The position numbers and the translations under genes were made by a program. From positions 1 through 62,383 of the forward strand of contig CAJTRG010000013.1 in assembly GCA_910578585.1 (NCBI GenBank): a stretch of 62,383 nt of DNA. The letters are read 5' to 3'. Of the stretch, positions 51,705-60,085 are shown in pieces. Every line of letters begins with the position of its first letter. The stretch's first letter is position 1. The DNA is from an uncultured Mailhella sp. (lineage in GTDB: Bacteria > Desulfobacterota > Desulfovibrionia > Desulfovibrionales > Desulfovibrionaceae). The notes beneath the pieces are model-generated. The model had not been told where the DNA came from, ran no database searches, and saw only the letters and a program-made list of their open reading frames with translations.

Positions 51705-52376
51705 ATGGAAAAAAATATTTGGGTACAGGCTCATGTTTTGTCAGGGCTGAATAAAGAATGGGAAAAATTTCTGCATTTGGGTGTTAAAAAAAATGTTCCG
51801 AAAGGAACTGTGGTCGATAGTTATAATGCTGATACTTTTGGATATTTATATAAAGGGCAATTATCACTTTCCAGTGTTTCCTGGGAAGGAAAAACTCGTG
51901 TAGTCTTCTATCTTGAAGATGGGTGTATTTGCCTGGAAAATAAATTATTTCACCAATATAGCGATATTTATATGCCTGAGTTTGTGGCTACAAAAGATTG
52001 TGTCTTATATCTTTTTCCTAAAGAATTATTAACAAGTATTGAATTTGCCAAAGAAAATCCAGAACTTATTTTAAGTGCTCTTCGTTCAGAAGCCATTAAG
52101 GCCGGTTCGTTTTATGTGCAGCTCAGTGAAAAAGCTGCCATGGATTCCATATCCCTTATTGCGCGCATCTTAATGCGGCAATACTTGAAAGTGAATAAAA
52201 CAACCTTTAAATTAGGCTTTTCACAAACAGAATTATCTCTTATGCTCAATATTCATCGAAATACCTTGTGCCGTAATATACGGGAATTGCGTGAAGCCGG
52301 CATTATAGGTAAATGCACAAAAAATTGTCTGGAAATTATAGACTTGCAGCGCTTGGAAGAACTGGCAAAAGTTTAA
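51705..52376 (+). CDS. Crp/Fnr-superfamily transcriptional regulator
   Basis: 223 residues: cupin-like effector domain (about 20-125), long dimer helix, and a C-terminal winged helix (FKLGFSQTELSLMLNIHRNTLCRNIRELREAGIIGKC, about 163-202). There is no Cys set for a 4Fe-4S cluster, so it is not an oxygen-sensing Fnr. The overall shape recalls CprK-type regulators that bind phenolic ligands. Being the only Crp-type gene in the window and next to the two TGCAC-N6-GTGCA operators, it is the likely activator of the permease and arylsulfotransferase-like genes. AGAGG before the ATG; own terminator. Confidence 0.8.
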   Translation: MEKNIWVQAHVLSGLNKEWEKFLHLGVKKNVPKGTVVDSYNADTFGYLYKGQLSLSSVSWEGKTRVVFYLEDGCICLENKLFHQYSDIYMPEFVATKDCVLYLFPKELLTSIEFAKENPELILSALRSEAIKAGSFYVQLSEKAAMDSISLIARILMRQYLKVNKTTFKLGFSQTELSLMLNIHRNTLCRNIRELREAGIIGKCTKNCLEIIDLQRLEELAKV

Positions 52377-52433
52377 ATTAAAATATATTTTTATACTTTT
52401 TTAGTTTTTTTCATGGGGGGAATAATTTCCCTC

Positions 52434-52469
52434 AAAAAATCAAGTAATCCCTTTCGGTCTTGATTTTTT
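52434..52469 (+). terminator. terminator of the Crp-type regulator gene
   Basis: AAAAAATCAAG/CTTGATTTTTT with a 14-base loop, T run at the end. Confidence 0.75.
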
Positions 52470-52480
52470 CAGGACGAGAA

Positions 52481-52581
52481 CTTTTTAACTCATTGTAAGC
52501 TTTTTATGGCTTCGCCATGCTAACAATGAGTTAAAAAGCCTCCATGCCCCTCAATGCTTGCTTTTACCTTGTAAAAGCAAG
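52481..52581. repeat. two consecutive long hairpins in the 332-base gap before tpa
   Basis: CTTTTTAACTCATTGT (52481-52496) pairs perfectly with 52523-52538, and the loop itself holds ATGGC-TTC-GCCAT. Then CTTGCTTTTAC (52557-52567) pairs with GTAAAAGCAAG (52571-52581) over a CTT loop. No gene lies in 52377-52708. With the flanking terminators this makes four hairpins in a row, a REP-like arrangement. Confidence 0.7.
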
Positions 52582-52656
52582 AGGAATATTTTATTTGTTT
52601 GGATTTGAGAATTGGCTTGTTGTAAAAAAATTTTATAATGAAATTTCATTATTAAC

Positions 52657-52686
52657 AAAAAAAGGCGGCATATGCCGCCTTTTTTA
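52657..52686 (-). terminator. terminator of the ald-tpa operon
   Basis: AAAAGGCGGCAT/ATGCCGCCTTTT, symmetrical with A and T runs; 23 bases after the tpa stop. Confidence 0.9.
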
Positions 52687-52708
52687 TATTTATGCGAATC
52701 GCAAATTA

Positions 52709-54100
52709 TTATTTGCTAACTTCAGCAAGAGCCTTATCAACAGCTGCAACGATAACATCGATATCAGCTTTTGTAGCAATAAGAGCTGGGCTGAAGCAAA
52801 GGGTGTTGTTGAATTGCTTGAAGCAGCGAGATGTTTTACCAATGAGAACACCTTGTTTCATACAGCTGCCAACAACAGCGCCTGCAAAGGATTCAGCAAC
52901 TGGTTCTTTTGTAGCACGGTCTTTTACAAGTTCCATACCTAAGAACAAGCCTTTACCACGAACATCGCCAACACATGCATACTTATCTTTGAGTTCCATG
53001 AGTTTACCCATGAAGTATTCACCTACTTTAGTGGTGTTTTCAAGGAGGTTTTCTCTTTCGATAATTTCGAGGTTAGCAATAGCAGCAGCAGGACCAGAAG
53101 TACATCCACCGAAGGTAGAAATATCACGGAAATATTTTTCACGGTCAGCTGGGTCATTGATGAAGTCTTGGAATACTTTTTCAGTTGTAACTGTGCAGGA
53201 GATAGCAGCGTAACCAGAAGCAACACCTTTAGCCATTGTTACGATATCTGGTTGTACGTCGAAGTGTTGGTAACCGAACCATTTACCAGTTCTGCCAAGA
53301 CCGCAAACAACTTCGTCAATGATGAGAAGAACGTCGTATTTCTTACAAATTTCAGACACTCTCTTGAGGTAGTCTTGAGGTGGAACAAGAACACCACCAC
53401 CAGCGGTGATAGGTTCAACGATAACACCGCCAACAGTGTCAGGACCTTCAGCAATGATAGCGTCTTCTAATTGTTTAGCAAACAATTCACCGAGCTTTGG
53501 ATCTTTTGGATCAAGACCCCATGGGTTACGGTAGCAGTTAGCTGCTGGGAATGGAACAAAGCCAGGAGTGAATGGGCCATATTGGTCACGACGTTCTTCT
53601 TGTCCGCAAGCAGAAAGAGTAGAAATTGTGGTACCATGGTAGTCACGTTCACGATAAAGAACTTTATATTTCTTGCCTTGGTGTTTCAAAACAGAAATTT
53701 GACGAACGATCTTGAATGCTTTTTCGTTAGCTTCTGAACCAGAGTTAGAAATATAAACACGGCTCATGCCAGGCATTTTAGAAATAAGTTTTTCAGCGAA
53801 AATAGCAGTTGGGGTGCTGCCGAAAGAGTTAGCGAAGTAGCAGAGTTTTTTCATTTGTTCTGCAACAGCGTCAACGATTTCTGTACGGCCGTAACCAACG
53901 TTAACAGTCCAAACACCGCCGGATACACCGTCAAGGTATTTGTTGCCTTTAACGTCGTATACATAGATGCCTTCGCCATGGTCAATGATCATTGGGTCAG
54001 ATTTTTCAAAAGATTTATGTTGGGTCAAGTGGTGCCATACATATTTTTTATCAAGTGCAATAACTTCATCTGCAGTAAGTTGTTTTTTGCAGCATGCCAT
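52709..54100 (-). CDS. tpa: taurine--pyruvate aminotransferase
   Basis: 463 residues from ATG 54100 (GGAGG at the right distance; the TTG at 54115 overlaps it). Class III PLP aminotransferase that converts taurine and pyruvate to sulfoacetaldehyde and L-alanine in the cytoplasm. ISNSGSEANEKAFKIVRQ binds the cofactor phosphate, LLIIDEVVCGLGRTGKWFGYQHF has the PLP Asp, and TMAKGVASGYAA the Schiff-base Lys. The closest family in memory is Tpa of Bilophila, and the neighbours ald and xsc agree. Second gene of ald-tpa, with a hairpin between. Codon use is strongly biased. Confidence 0.93.
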   Translation of the reverse strand: MACCKKQLTADEVIALDKKYVWHHLTQHKSFEKSDPMIIDHGEGIYVYDVKGNKYLDGVSGGVWTVNVGYGRTEIVDAVAEQMKKLCYFANSFGSTPTAIFAEKLISKMPGMSRVYISNSGSEANEKAFKIVRQISVLKHQGKKYKVLYRERDYHGTTISTLSACGQEERRDQYGPFTPGFVPFPAANCYRNPWGLDPKDPKLGELFAKQLEDAIIAEGPDTVGGVIVEPITAGGGVLVPPQDYLKRVSEICKKYDVLLIIDEVVCGLGRTGKWFGYQHFDVQPDIVTMAKGVASGYAAISCTVTTEKVFQDFINDPADREKYFRDISTFGGCTSGPAAAIANLEIIERENLLENTTKVGEYFMGKLMELKDKYACVGDVRGKGLFLGMELVKDRATKEPVAESFAGAVVGSCMKQGVLIGKTSRCFKQFNNTLCFSPALIATKADIDVIVAAVDKALAEVSK

Positions 54101-54140
54101 AATAGTAGCCTCCAAAAAGGATATTAATGTTTATAAAAAA

Positions 54141-54173
54141 AGTCCACAAGGGAAGATTATTCCCTTATGGACA
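54141..54173 (-). terminator. attenuating terminator between ald and tpa
   Basis: On the minus strand GTCC-AT-AAGGGAA pairs with TTCCCTT-GT-GGAC and is followed by seven T, then the tpa ribosome site 30 bases on. Part of transcription would stop after ald, so the two enzymes need not be made in equal amounts. Confidence 0.75.
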
Positions 54174-54184
54174 TAAAGTTTATA

Positions 54185-55306
54185 TTAGAGTGCTTCGTTC
54201 AAAGCGTGGCATTCTATACCTAATTTGTCAGCAACGCCCTTGAAGAATACTTTACCGTCATGGGTGTTAAGACCTTTAGCAAGAGATTCGTTGTCTTGGC
54301 AAGCTTTCTTCCAACCCTTGTTTGCAAGTTGTACCATGTAAGGCAAGGTTGCGTTGGTAAGGGTGAAGGTAGAAGTACGAGCAACAGCGCCAGGCATGTT
54401 ACCTACACAGTAGCAAACAACGCCGTTGTCTGACATAAAGGTTGGGTTGTCGTGGCTTGTAGCACCGTGTTTAGCGGTAAGTTCAACAGCACCACCTTGG
54501 TCGATAGCAACGTCAACGATAACTGAACCAGCTTTCATGGTTTTTACCATTTCTGTGGTTACGAGTTGTGGAGTTGCAGCACCAGGAATAAGAACAGAAC
54601 CGATAACAACGTCAGCTTCTTTTACTGCATGAGCAATGTTCAATGAGTTAGAGAAGAGAGTTTGAATTTTGTTGCCATAGAGGTCGTCGATTTGACGGAG
54701 ACGGTCGATATTGTTATCAATAATGGTAACTTTAGCGCCCATACCAACAGCAACTTTAGCAGCGTTGAAACCAACAACACCAGCACCAACTACTACGAAG
54801 TTAGCAGCTGGAACACCTGCAGTACCACCCATGAGGAGGCCCATGCCGCCAGCGTTTTTGGTGAGGAGGTTAGCAGCAACTTGAGCAGCCATACGACCTG
54901 CAACTTCTGACATAGGAGCGAGAAGAGGAAGTACGCGGGTTGGGAGTTGAACTGTTTCGTATGCGATACCAGTTACTTTGTTCTTAAGAAGAGCATCAGT
55001 AAGTTTTGGTTCAGCAGCGAGGTGGAGGTATGTGAAGAGAACCATACCTGGACGGAAGTATTTGTATTCTTCTTCAAGTGGTTCTTTTACTTTAACAACC
55101 ATTTCACCGCTCCAAGCTTCTTGTGCGGTTTTAACAATTTTTGCACCTTGTGCTTTATAGTCATCATCGGAAATACCAATAGCAGCACCAGCGCCAGTTT
55201 CAACTAAAACTTCGTGTTTAGCGTCAACAAGAGCTCTAACACCTGCTGGGGTAATACCAACACGATATTCTTTGTTTTTAATTTCTTTTGGAACACTAAC
55301 GATCAT
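54185..55306 (-). CDS. ald: alanine dehydrogenase
   Basis: 373 residues. Oxidises L-alanine with NAD+ to pyruvate, ammonia and NADH, renewing the pyruvate used by Tpa. MIVSVPKEIKNKEYRVGITP, the YLHLAAE segment with the catalytic His (about 95), and the NAD fold VVGAGVVGFNAAKVAVGMGAKVTIIDNN (about 170-197) are typical. The C-terminal MPGAVARTSTFTLTNATLPY is the family's conserved loop. GGAGAAAAAA before the ATG. A sigma-54 promoter and an upstream inverted repeat control it. Confidence 0.95.
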   Translation of the reverse strand: MIVSVPKEIKNKEYRVGITPAGVRALVDAKHEVLVETGAGAAIGISDDDYKAQGAKIVKTAQEAWSGEMVVKVKEPLEEEYKYFRPGMVLFTYLHLAAEPKLTDALLKNKVTGIAYETVQLPTRVLPLLAPMSEVAGRMAAQVAANLLTKNAGGMGLLMGGTAGVPAANFVVVGAGVVGFNAAKVAVGMGAKVTIIDNNIDRLRQIDDLYGNKIQTLFSNSLNIAHAVKEADVVIGSVLIPGAATPQLVTTEMVKTMKAGSVIVDVAIDQGGAVELTAKHGATSHDNPTFMSDNGVVCYCVGNMPGAVARTSTFTLTNATLPYMVQLANKGWKKACQDNESLAKGLNTHDGKVFFKGVADKLGIECHALNEAL

Positions 55307-55378
55307 TTTTTTTCTCCTAAAAATTTTTTAGAGTTAGTTTAAACAGAAAACTCTGTTTATCAATTCTGCCAAGAGTAT

Positions 55379-55395
55379 AGCAATTCCCGTTCCAA
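55379..55395 (-). promoter_or_regulatory. sigma-54 promoter of ald-tpa
   Basis: On the minus strand TTGGAACGGGAATTGCT matches the consensus except for A at position 5. A start near 55367 gives a 60-base leader that contains AAACAGA-N4-TCTGTTT (55341-55358), a possible operator or RNA hairpin. Confidence 0.75.
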
Positions 55396-55482
55396 AATGA
55401 ACGTTTTAAATTTTTAATTTTTTATTGTGTTGAAAAGTATGAGAAAAAAATATTTTTGTTTTGATGATATTTTTCACAAATC

Positions 55483-55526
55483 AAAAAATGCATTGCTCAA
55501 AAACTGAAACAATGCATTTTTGACTC
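55483..55526. promoter_or_regulatory. inverted TGCATTG element: activator site of ald and terminator of the regulator gene
   Basis: TCAAAAAATGCATTG (55483-55497) and CAATGCATTTTTGACTC (55510-55526) form a 12-bp inverted repeat. The right arm, reversed, equals 57740-57756 upstream of xsc over 17 bases (GAGTCAAAAATGCATTG). It lies 90-150 bases upstream of the ald promoter, the usual place for an enhancer, and also downstream of the regulator's stop, where it can end transcription. Confidence 0.6.
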
Positions 55527-55558
55527 ACTTTAGGTGGAATGTGTTTTTTACATAAGTG

Positions 55559-57316
55559 TTAATCAGATATTTTTATGCCCAGATGTTTTGCTTTGCGAAC
55601 CACTGTTGATTGGCTGATACCAAGCTTTTTCGCAGCTTTATAGGTACTTCCTTCCTGAACCAGCGTATCTTTGATCATGGTGTATTCCAGTTCAAAGATT
55701 GCTTCTTCAAGAGTCTTATCATTAATATTGGTAATGGAAGTGTTGGTATTTTCTGCTTGTTTGTCCGGGAAAACATAAGAGTGCTGCAAATCAGAAGGAC
55801 GAATAATATTCCCTTCGGTCATAGCAGCCAGATATTCCACGGCGCCGCGAAGTTCACGCACATTGCCGGGCCAAGTATAGGATGAAAGAGCAAGCAGTGT
55901 TTTGGGTGCAAAACTCTTGATTGTATTCAGGCGCTTACAGGCATCAGCTAAAAAAGATTTTGCCAGTTCCGGGATATCTTCCTGCCGTTCACGCAGAGGC
56001 GGTATATTAACATTTAATATATGAAGACGATAATACAGGTCTTCACGAAATTCTTTTCGTTTGACAAGTTCATCTAAAGGTCTGTTGGTGGCAGCAATAA
56101 TCCGCACATCAGTATTGATCAGGGTATTTCCGCCCACGCGGTGGAAACCATAATTATCTAATACATGCAGGAGCTTAGCCTGCACAGCAAGGGGGAGTTC
56201 CCCTATTTCGTCAAGGAGCAGTGTTCCTTTGTCTGCCTGTTCAAAATAGCCCTTTTTCCCGGCCTGATCCGCGCCTGTAAAGGAGCCTTTTTCATAGCCG
56301 AACAGCTCGGAATCAATCAGAGATTCTGCAATGGCAGCACAGTTTATGGCAATAAAGGGTTTGTCCTTTCTGTTGCTGTGTTCATGAATAAAGGAGGCAG
56401 CCAGACTTTTCCCTGTTCCGGTCTCACCGAGAAGGAGTACGGAAGAGGGGGATTTTGCTACCTTTTTGAGTTGTTCGAGACAATTTTGGAAGGTCTTGCT
56501 GGTGCCGATATATTTGGAACCGTTTTCAAATTTCTTGAGCTCGCCTTTGTATTGTTTTACTGTTTGTTCCGCATCGATAACTTTTTTGTGCAGTTCATCG
56601 TATTCACACATATCGCGAATAATTGCCACAACCCGTGTAACATTGCCATTTTCATCCAAAATAGGGGTACTGGTATTCAAACAGTGTTTGCCGTTGGAAT
56701 AATCATCAAACTGGGTCACTGTTTTCTTTTCGTTCAGAGCATTCATGGTTACGCAATTGGTGAATTTTCCCTGCATCATAGGCACAGTAACGTGCTTTCC
56801 AATTACATCTTTTGGAGAAATACCGGCAATGCGTTTTAAAGCTTTATTGGCATAAAGGGTAATGCCGTTGCCGTTGATAATCCATATCCCGTCGTGAATG
56901 GAGTCAAGCAAGACATCAAAATCGTGAACAAGCGGGTCTGTACGATCTTTTTTGGGCATGGGAACTTCGGTCCAAAAGAAGGAAATCAGCTTTTCTTCAA
57001 GGGGCGGAGTAGTACTGTCCTGCTGAATTTGTTTCAAAAAATAGAGAAATGTTTTATGCCCGTTGGTAAAGGCTTGAATGCAATTTTCCGGAGCGTCTTT
57101 TCCTAAAAACTCAAATTCTGTAACTCCAATTTTTTGAAAAACCGCAGGTAATTCTTTACCAATGATTTTTTTCTCAGGAACATCAAAATAGAAGAGAGCA
57201 TTTTTATTAAGAGCTATGATTTTGCCCGTTTTTTGGGTAATTAAACAGGCACAAAAAGGAAATGAATTATCTGCTAAAAGTTTTTTAAAAATTTCTTGGT
57301 ACGTATTACTTGACAT
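55559..57316 (-). CDS. PAS-domain sigma-54 activator of the taurine locus
   Basis: 585 residues from ATG 57316 (GGGA upstream); an in-frame ATG at 57364 lies within a repeat and lacks a ribosome site. Two PAS-like regions (about 10-95 and 135-250), AAA+ domain with Walker A GETGTGKSLAA, sigma-54 loop GSFTGA and LLDEIGE, and a C-terminal helix-turn-helix (EGSTYKAAKKLGISQSTVVRKAKHL). It lies between ald and xsc, both with sigma-54 promoters, so I infer it is their activator, sensing taurine or a product through PAS. Confidence 0.85.
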   Translation of the reverse strand: MSSNTYQEIFKKLLADNSFPFCACLITQKTGKIIALNKNALFYFDVPEKKIIGKELPAVFQKIGVTEFEFLGKDAPENCIQAFTNGHKTFLYFLKQIQQDSTTPPLEEKLISFFWTEVPMPKKDRTDPLVHDFDVLLDSIHDGIWIINGNGITLYANKALKRIAGISPKDVIGKHVTVPMMQGKFTNCVTMNALNEKKTVTQFDDYSNGKHCLNTSTPILDENGNVTRVVAIIRDMCEYDELHKKVIDAEQTVKQYKGELKKFENGSKYIGTSKTFQNCLEQLKKVAKSPSSVLLLGETGTGKSLAASFIHEHSNRKDKPFIAINCAAIAESLIDSELFGYEKGSFTGADQAGKKGYFEQADKGTLLLDEIGELPLAVQAKLLHVLDNYGFHRVGGNTLINTDVRIIAATNRPLDELVKRKEFREDLYYRLHILNVNIPPLRERQEDIPELAKSFLADACKRLNTIKSFAPKTLLALSSYTWPGNVRELRGAVEYLAAMTEGNIIRPSDLQHSYVFPDKQAENTNTSITNINDKTLEEAIFELEYTMIKDTLVQEGSTYKAAKKLGISQSTVVRKAKHLGIKISD

Positions 57317-57349
57317 AATATTCCCATTTATCTGGTGAAATTTATTTCT

Positions 57350-57409
57350 AAGTTGTATTTGCATTGATTATCACATGAAAGTAAATAAATCAAGTTGTAT
57401 TTGCATTGA
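57350..57409. repeat. 18-bp direct repeat upstream of the taurine regulator
   Basis: AAGTTGTATTTGCATTGA at 57350-57367 and again at 57392-57409: exact copies 42 bp apart, four helical turns. They share TGCATTG with the ald and xsc upstream elements and could serve autoregulation. Confidence 0.7.
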
Positions 57410-57739
57410 AAAAATGTAACTATATGAAATCATAGAGTAAAAATAAAAATTCTATTTACTTTTGGGGAAAATTGCTTTGCGGATGATTGCTTTTGTTTTT
57501 TTTGTCACAATTATGCCGTTTTTGTCGTGAAAACTTTTTACCGTTAACAGCATTAAATTTTAGCTCAGGGGAATATTAAAGGATAGAGAATAGGAAGCTT
57601 GCAGTAGATATTAATTCTTATTGGACAAAACATATATAAATCAGTATATTATATAAAATGAATAAAAGAGAAGAAAGCTTTGAATACAGATTTGAATTCT
57701 TTTTTAACCTGCTGAAATGATAAAAAATAGCAAAAAATT

Positions 57740-57756
57740 GAGTCAAAAATGCATTG
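57740..57756 (+). promoter_or_regulatory. TGCATTG-type activator site upstream of xsc
   Basis: GAGTCAAAAATGCATTG, identical over 17 bases (reversed) to the ald element at 55510-55526. It lies about 105-120 bases upstream of the xsc -24 element. The 690-base gap 57317-58006 is otherwise AT-rich without a gene. Confidence 0.6.
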
Positions 57757-57858
57757 AATTTTTAACAAAATTGAATAAGTAACCCAAAAATGAATTATTT
57801 GTGAGATAATGAATTCGTGCACATTTTTTCACAACTGAATTATATGCGCTTTTTATAT

Positions 57859-57875
57859 TCGGCACACTATATGCA
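57859..57875 (+). promoter_or_regulatory. sigma-54 promoter of xsc
   Basis: TCGGCACACTATATGCA: GGCAC at -24 and TGCA at -12 with correct spacing. The predicted start near 57887 gives a leader of about 120 bases. Confidence 0.75.
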
Positions 57876-58006
57876 GTATAAAAGTCAGTTACACATAGTC
57901 TCTGACTATTTGGTATTGGATAATATCAATTCTTATTGTGAGATTGGTATTTGGAATTTATAACACATTAACATTTAACAAAAGAGTTTTTTCTCGGAGG
58001 ATTATC

Positions 58007-59776
58007 ATGCCTAAAATGACTCCTAGTGAAGCTATGGCCGAAGTACTCGTTAACGAAGGTATTACCCACGTTGGCGGTATTATGGGTTCAGCTTATATGG
58101 ACCTTCTCGACCTCTTCCCTGCAGCAGGTATTGATTTTATTTCTGTTCGTCACGAACAAACAGCTGGTCACATGGAAGACGCATATTGCCGTCTTACAGG
58201 AAGAGCTGGTGTTGTAGTTGGCCAAAACGGTCCTGGTGTTACCAACTTCGTTACAGCAGTTGCTACCGCTAACATGGCTCACACCCCAATGGTTATCATT
58301 TCCCCAAGTGCTGGCTCAGTATCTATCGGTTGGGATGGCTTCCAAGAATGTGATACATGGAACCTCTTCAAACCTATTACTAAAGCTTCTATCCGTGTTC
58401 CTCATCCAAAACGTGCCGGCGACATTATGCGTACTGCATTCCGTACCGCTTATGCACAACGCGGACCAGTTCTTGTAGATATTCCTCGTGACTACTTCTA
58501 CGGCGAACTCGAAGAAGAAATCTTGAAACCTCACCAATATCGTGTTGCTCCTGGTGGTATCGGCAACCCAGCACAATTTGCACACGCTGTTGAAGTTATC
58601 AAAAACGCTAAAAACCTCGTAATCGTTGCAGGTCGTGGGGTTGTTGATGCTGACTGCGTAAAAACAGTACAAGAAATGGCTAAATTCCTTGGTGCTCCTG
58701 TTGCTACTACTTACCTCCACAACGACGCATATCCTTGCGATGACCCATTCTGGACTGGTCCTATCGGTTACATGGGTTCAAAAGCAGCTATGAGAATTCT
58801 CCAAAAAGCAGACGTTATCCTCGCTATTGGTACTCGTTTGTCTTATTTTGGTACTCTCCCACAATATGATATCAACTACTTCCCAAAAACAGCTAAGATT
58901 GTTCAAATTGATATCAACCCACAACACATCGCAAAAACTCACCCAGTTGAAGTTGGTCTTTGCGCTGATGCTAAAGACGCTTCTGAAGAACTCTTCAAAC
59001 GTCTCCAAGCAGCTCTCAAAGCTAAAACAGACGCAGAACTCCAACCAGTATACAACTTGGTAAAATCCGAACTCGAACAATGGCACAACGAAATCAACGA
59101 AATCGCTAATGAACCTGTTGGTACCCGTGACGGCGAAACCCTCATGCACCCACGTAAAGCATTAGAAGTTGTTGGTGACTTCGTTTACAACCACAATGCT
59201 ATTGCTACTACCGATATCGGTAACACTTCTTCTACAGCTAACAGCTATCTCCGCTTCAAGAATCCAAAACGCCACATTGCTACCCTTACTTTCGGTAACA
59301 CTGGTTTTGCTTATCAAGCAGCTCTTGGTGCTCAATTAGCTATGAATGAAAAAGAATGCATGGATCCTGTTCTCTCAATCGCTGGTGACGGCGCTTGGGG
59401 TATGAGCTTGTTCGAAGTTCCAACTGCTGTTCAATACAACCTCCCAGTTATTGCTACTGTATACAATAACGGTGCATGGTGTGCTGAAAAGAAAAACCAA
59501 ATTGACTTCTACAACAACCGTTTCGTAGGATCTGACATCTGGTCAAATTCTTATGCTAAGATTGGTGAAGCAATGGGTGCTGACGGTTATAAAGTAAACA
59601 ACCAAGCTGACCTCAAGAATGCTCTTGAAGAAGCTCGCAAGAACCGCCGTCCAGCAGTTGTTGAAATCATGACCGATGGCTGGAGACTCGCTCCTCCATT
59701 CCGTCGTGACGCTCTTGCACTCCCAACTCGTTTCTTGCCAAAGTACGAACACTTGGATGCAAAGAACTTCAAATAA
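58007..59776 (+). CDS. xsc: sulfoacetaldehyde acetyltransferase
   Basis: 589 residues from ATG 58007 with CGGAGG upstream; a longer frame to 57938 lacks a ribosome site. TPP- and Mg2+-dependent enzyme that converts sulfoacetaldehyde and phosphate to acetyl phosphate and sulfite. RHEQTAGHMEDAYCRLTGRAG has the TPP-activating Glu (about 47), GDGAWGMSLFE...YNNGAWCAEK is the TPP-diphosphate/Mg site (about 465-500). Of the acetolactate-synthase fold, but the N-terminal GGIMGSAYMDLLDLFPAAG and length fit Xsc. Sulfite would go to a sulfite reductase outside the window, acetyl phosphate to ATP. Codon use is as biased as in fusA. Confidence 0.93.
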   Translation: MPKMTPSEAMAEVLVNEGITHVGGIMGSAYMDLLDLFPAAGIDFISVRHEQTAGHMEDAYCRLTGRAGVVVGQNGPGVTNFVTAVATANMAHTPMVIISPSAGSVSIGWDGFQECDTWNLFKPITKASIRVPHPKRAGDIMRTAFRTAYAQRGPVLVDIPRDYFYGELEEEILKPHQYRVAPGGIGNPAQFAHAVEVIKNAKNLVIVAGRGVVDADCVKTVQEMAKFLGAPVATTYLHNDAYPCDDPFWTGPIGYMGSKAAMRILQKADVILAIGTRLSYFGTLPQYDINYFPKTAKIVQIDINPQHIAKTHPVEVGLCADAKDASEELFKRLQAALKAKTDAELQPVYNLVKSELEQWHNEINEIANEPVGTRDGETLMHPRKALEVVGDFVYNHNAIATTDIGNTSSTANSYLRFKNPKRHIATLTFGNTGFAYQAALGAQLAMNEKECMDPVLSIAGDGAWGMSLFEVPTAVQYNLPVIATVYNNGAWCAEKKNQIDFYNNRFVGSDIWSNSYAKIGEAMGADGYKVNNQADLKNALEEARKNRRPAVVEIMTDGWRLAPPFRRDALALPTRFLPKYEHLDAKNFK

Positions 59777-59817
59777 ATCATTTGATTTATGCAGAGAGTA
59801 ATCTCTTGAAGAATATA

Positions 59818-59848
59818 AAGGACACCCGAAAGGGTGTCCTTTTTTTTA
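59818..59848 (+). terminator. terminator of xsc
   Basis: AAGGACACCC/GGGTGTCCTT with a GAAA tetraloop and eight T. Confidence 0.95.
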
Positions 59849-59942
59849 TAAATAACAATAATTTTTTTATAATTTTTGCGCGGTATATATACTATATAAA
59901 AAATTATTGCCAATGCAGAGAAAAAGAAGTATAAGAAATCTG

Positions 59943-60028
59943 TTGCTGGGGGGGACCGCAAGGTCTGAGATAGGATTTTCATCCTGACCCTTTGAACCTG
60001 ACGCAGGTCATTCTGCCGTAGGAAAGCT
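59943..60028 (+). ncRNA. TPP riboswitch (THI element) of thiC
   Basis: The conserved blocks GGTCTGAGATAGGA, TGACCCTTTGAACCTGACG and CTGCCGTAGGAAAGC appear in order and spacing of the TPP aptamer. When bound by thiamine diphosphate it should favour the terminator at 60037-60065. Confidence 0.93.
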
Positions 60029-60036
60029 AAAACCTC

Positions 60037-60065
60037 GCGTCATAAATTCATGGCGCTTTTTTTTT
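60037..60065 (+). terminator. riboswitch-controlled terminator
   Basis: GCGTCAT/ATGGCGC (one G-T pair), loop AAATTC, nine T; nine bases after the aptamer and before the thiC ribosome site. This points to control by premature termination. Confidence 0.85.
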
Positions 60066-60085
60066 GGCGTCAAAAGGAAGTAAGT

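Noticed and set aside
55355..55377. Second sigma-54-like sequence upstream of ald (minus strand TTGGCAGAATTGATAAA)
   Set aside because: The -24 half is good but the -12 GC is missing; TTGGAACGGGAATTGCT at 55379-55395 is a far better match.
57500..57535. TTTTGTCAC and TTTTTGTCGTG words upstream of the taurine regulator as sites of the CGACA-type activator
   Set aside because: No CGACA-N4-TGTCG arrangement; only half-site words, expected by chance in AT-rich DNA.
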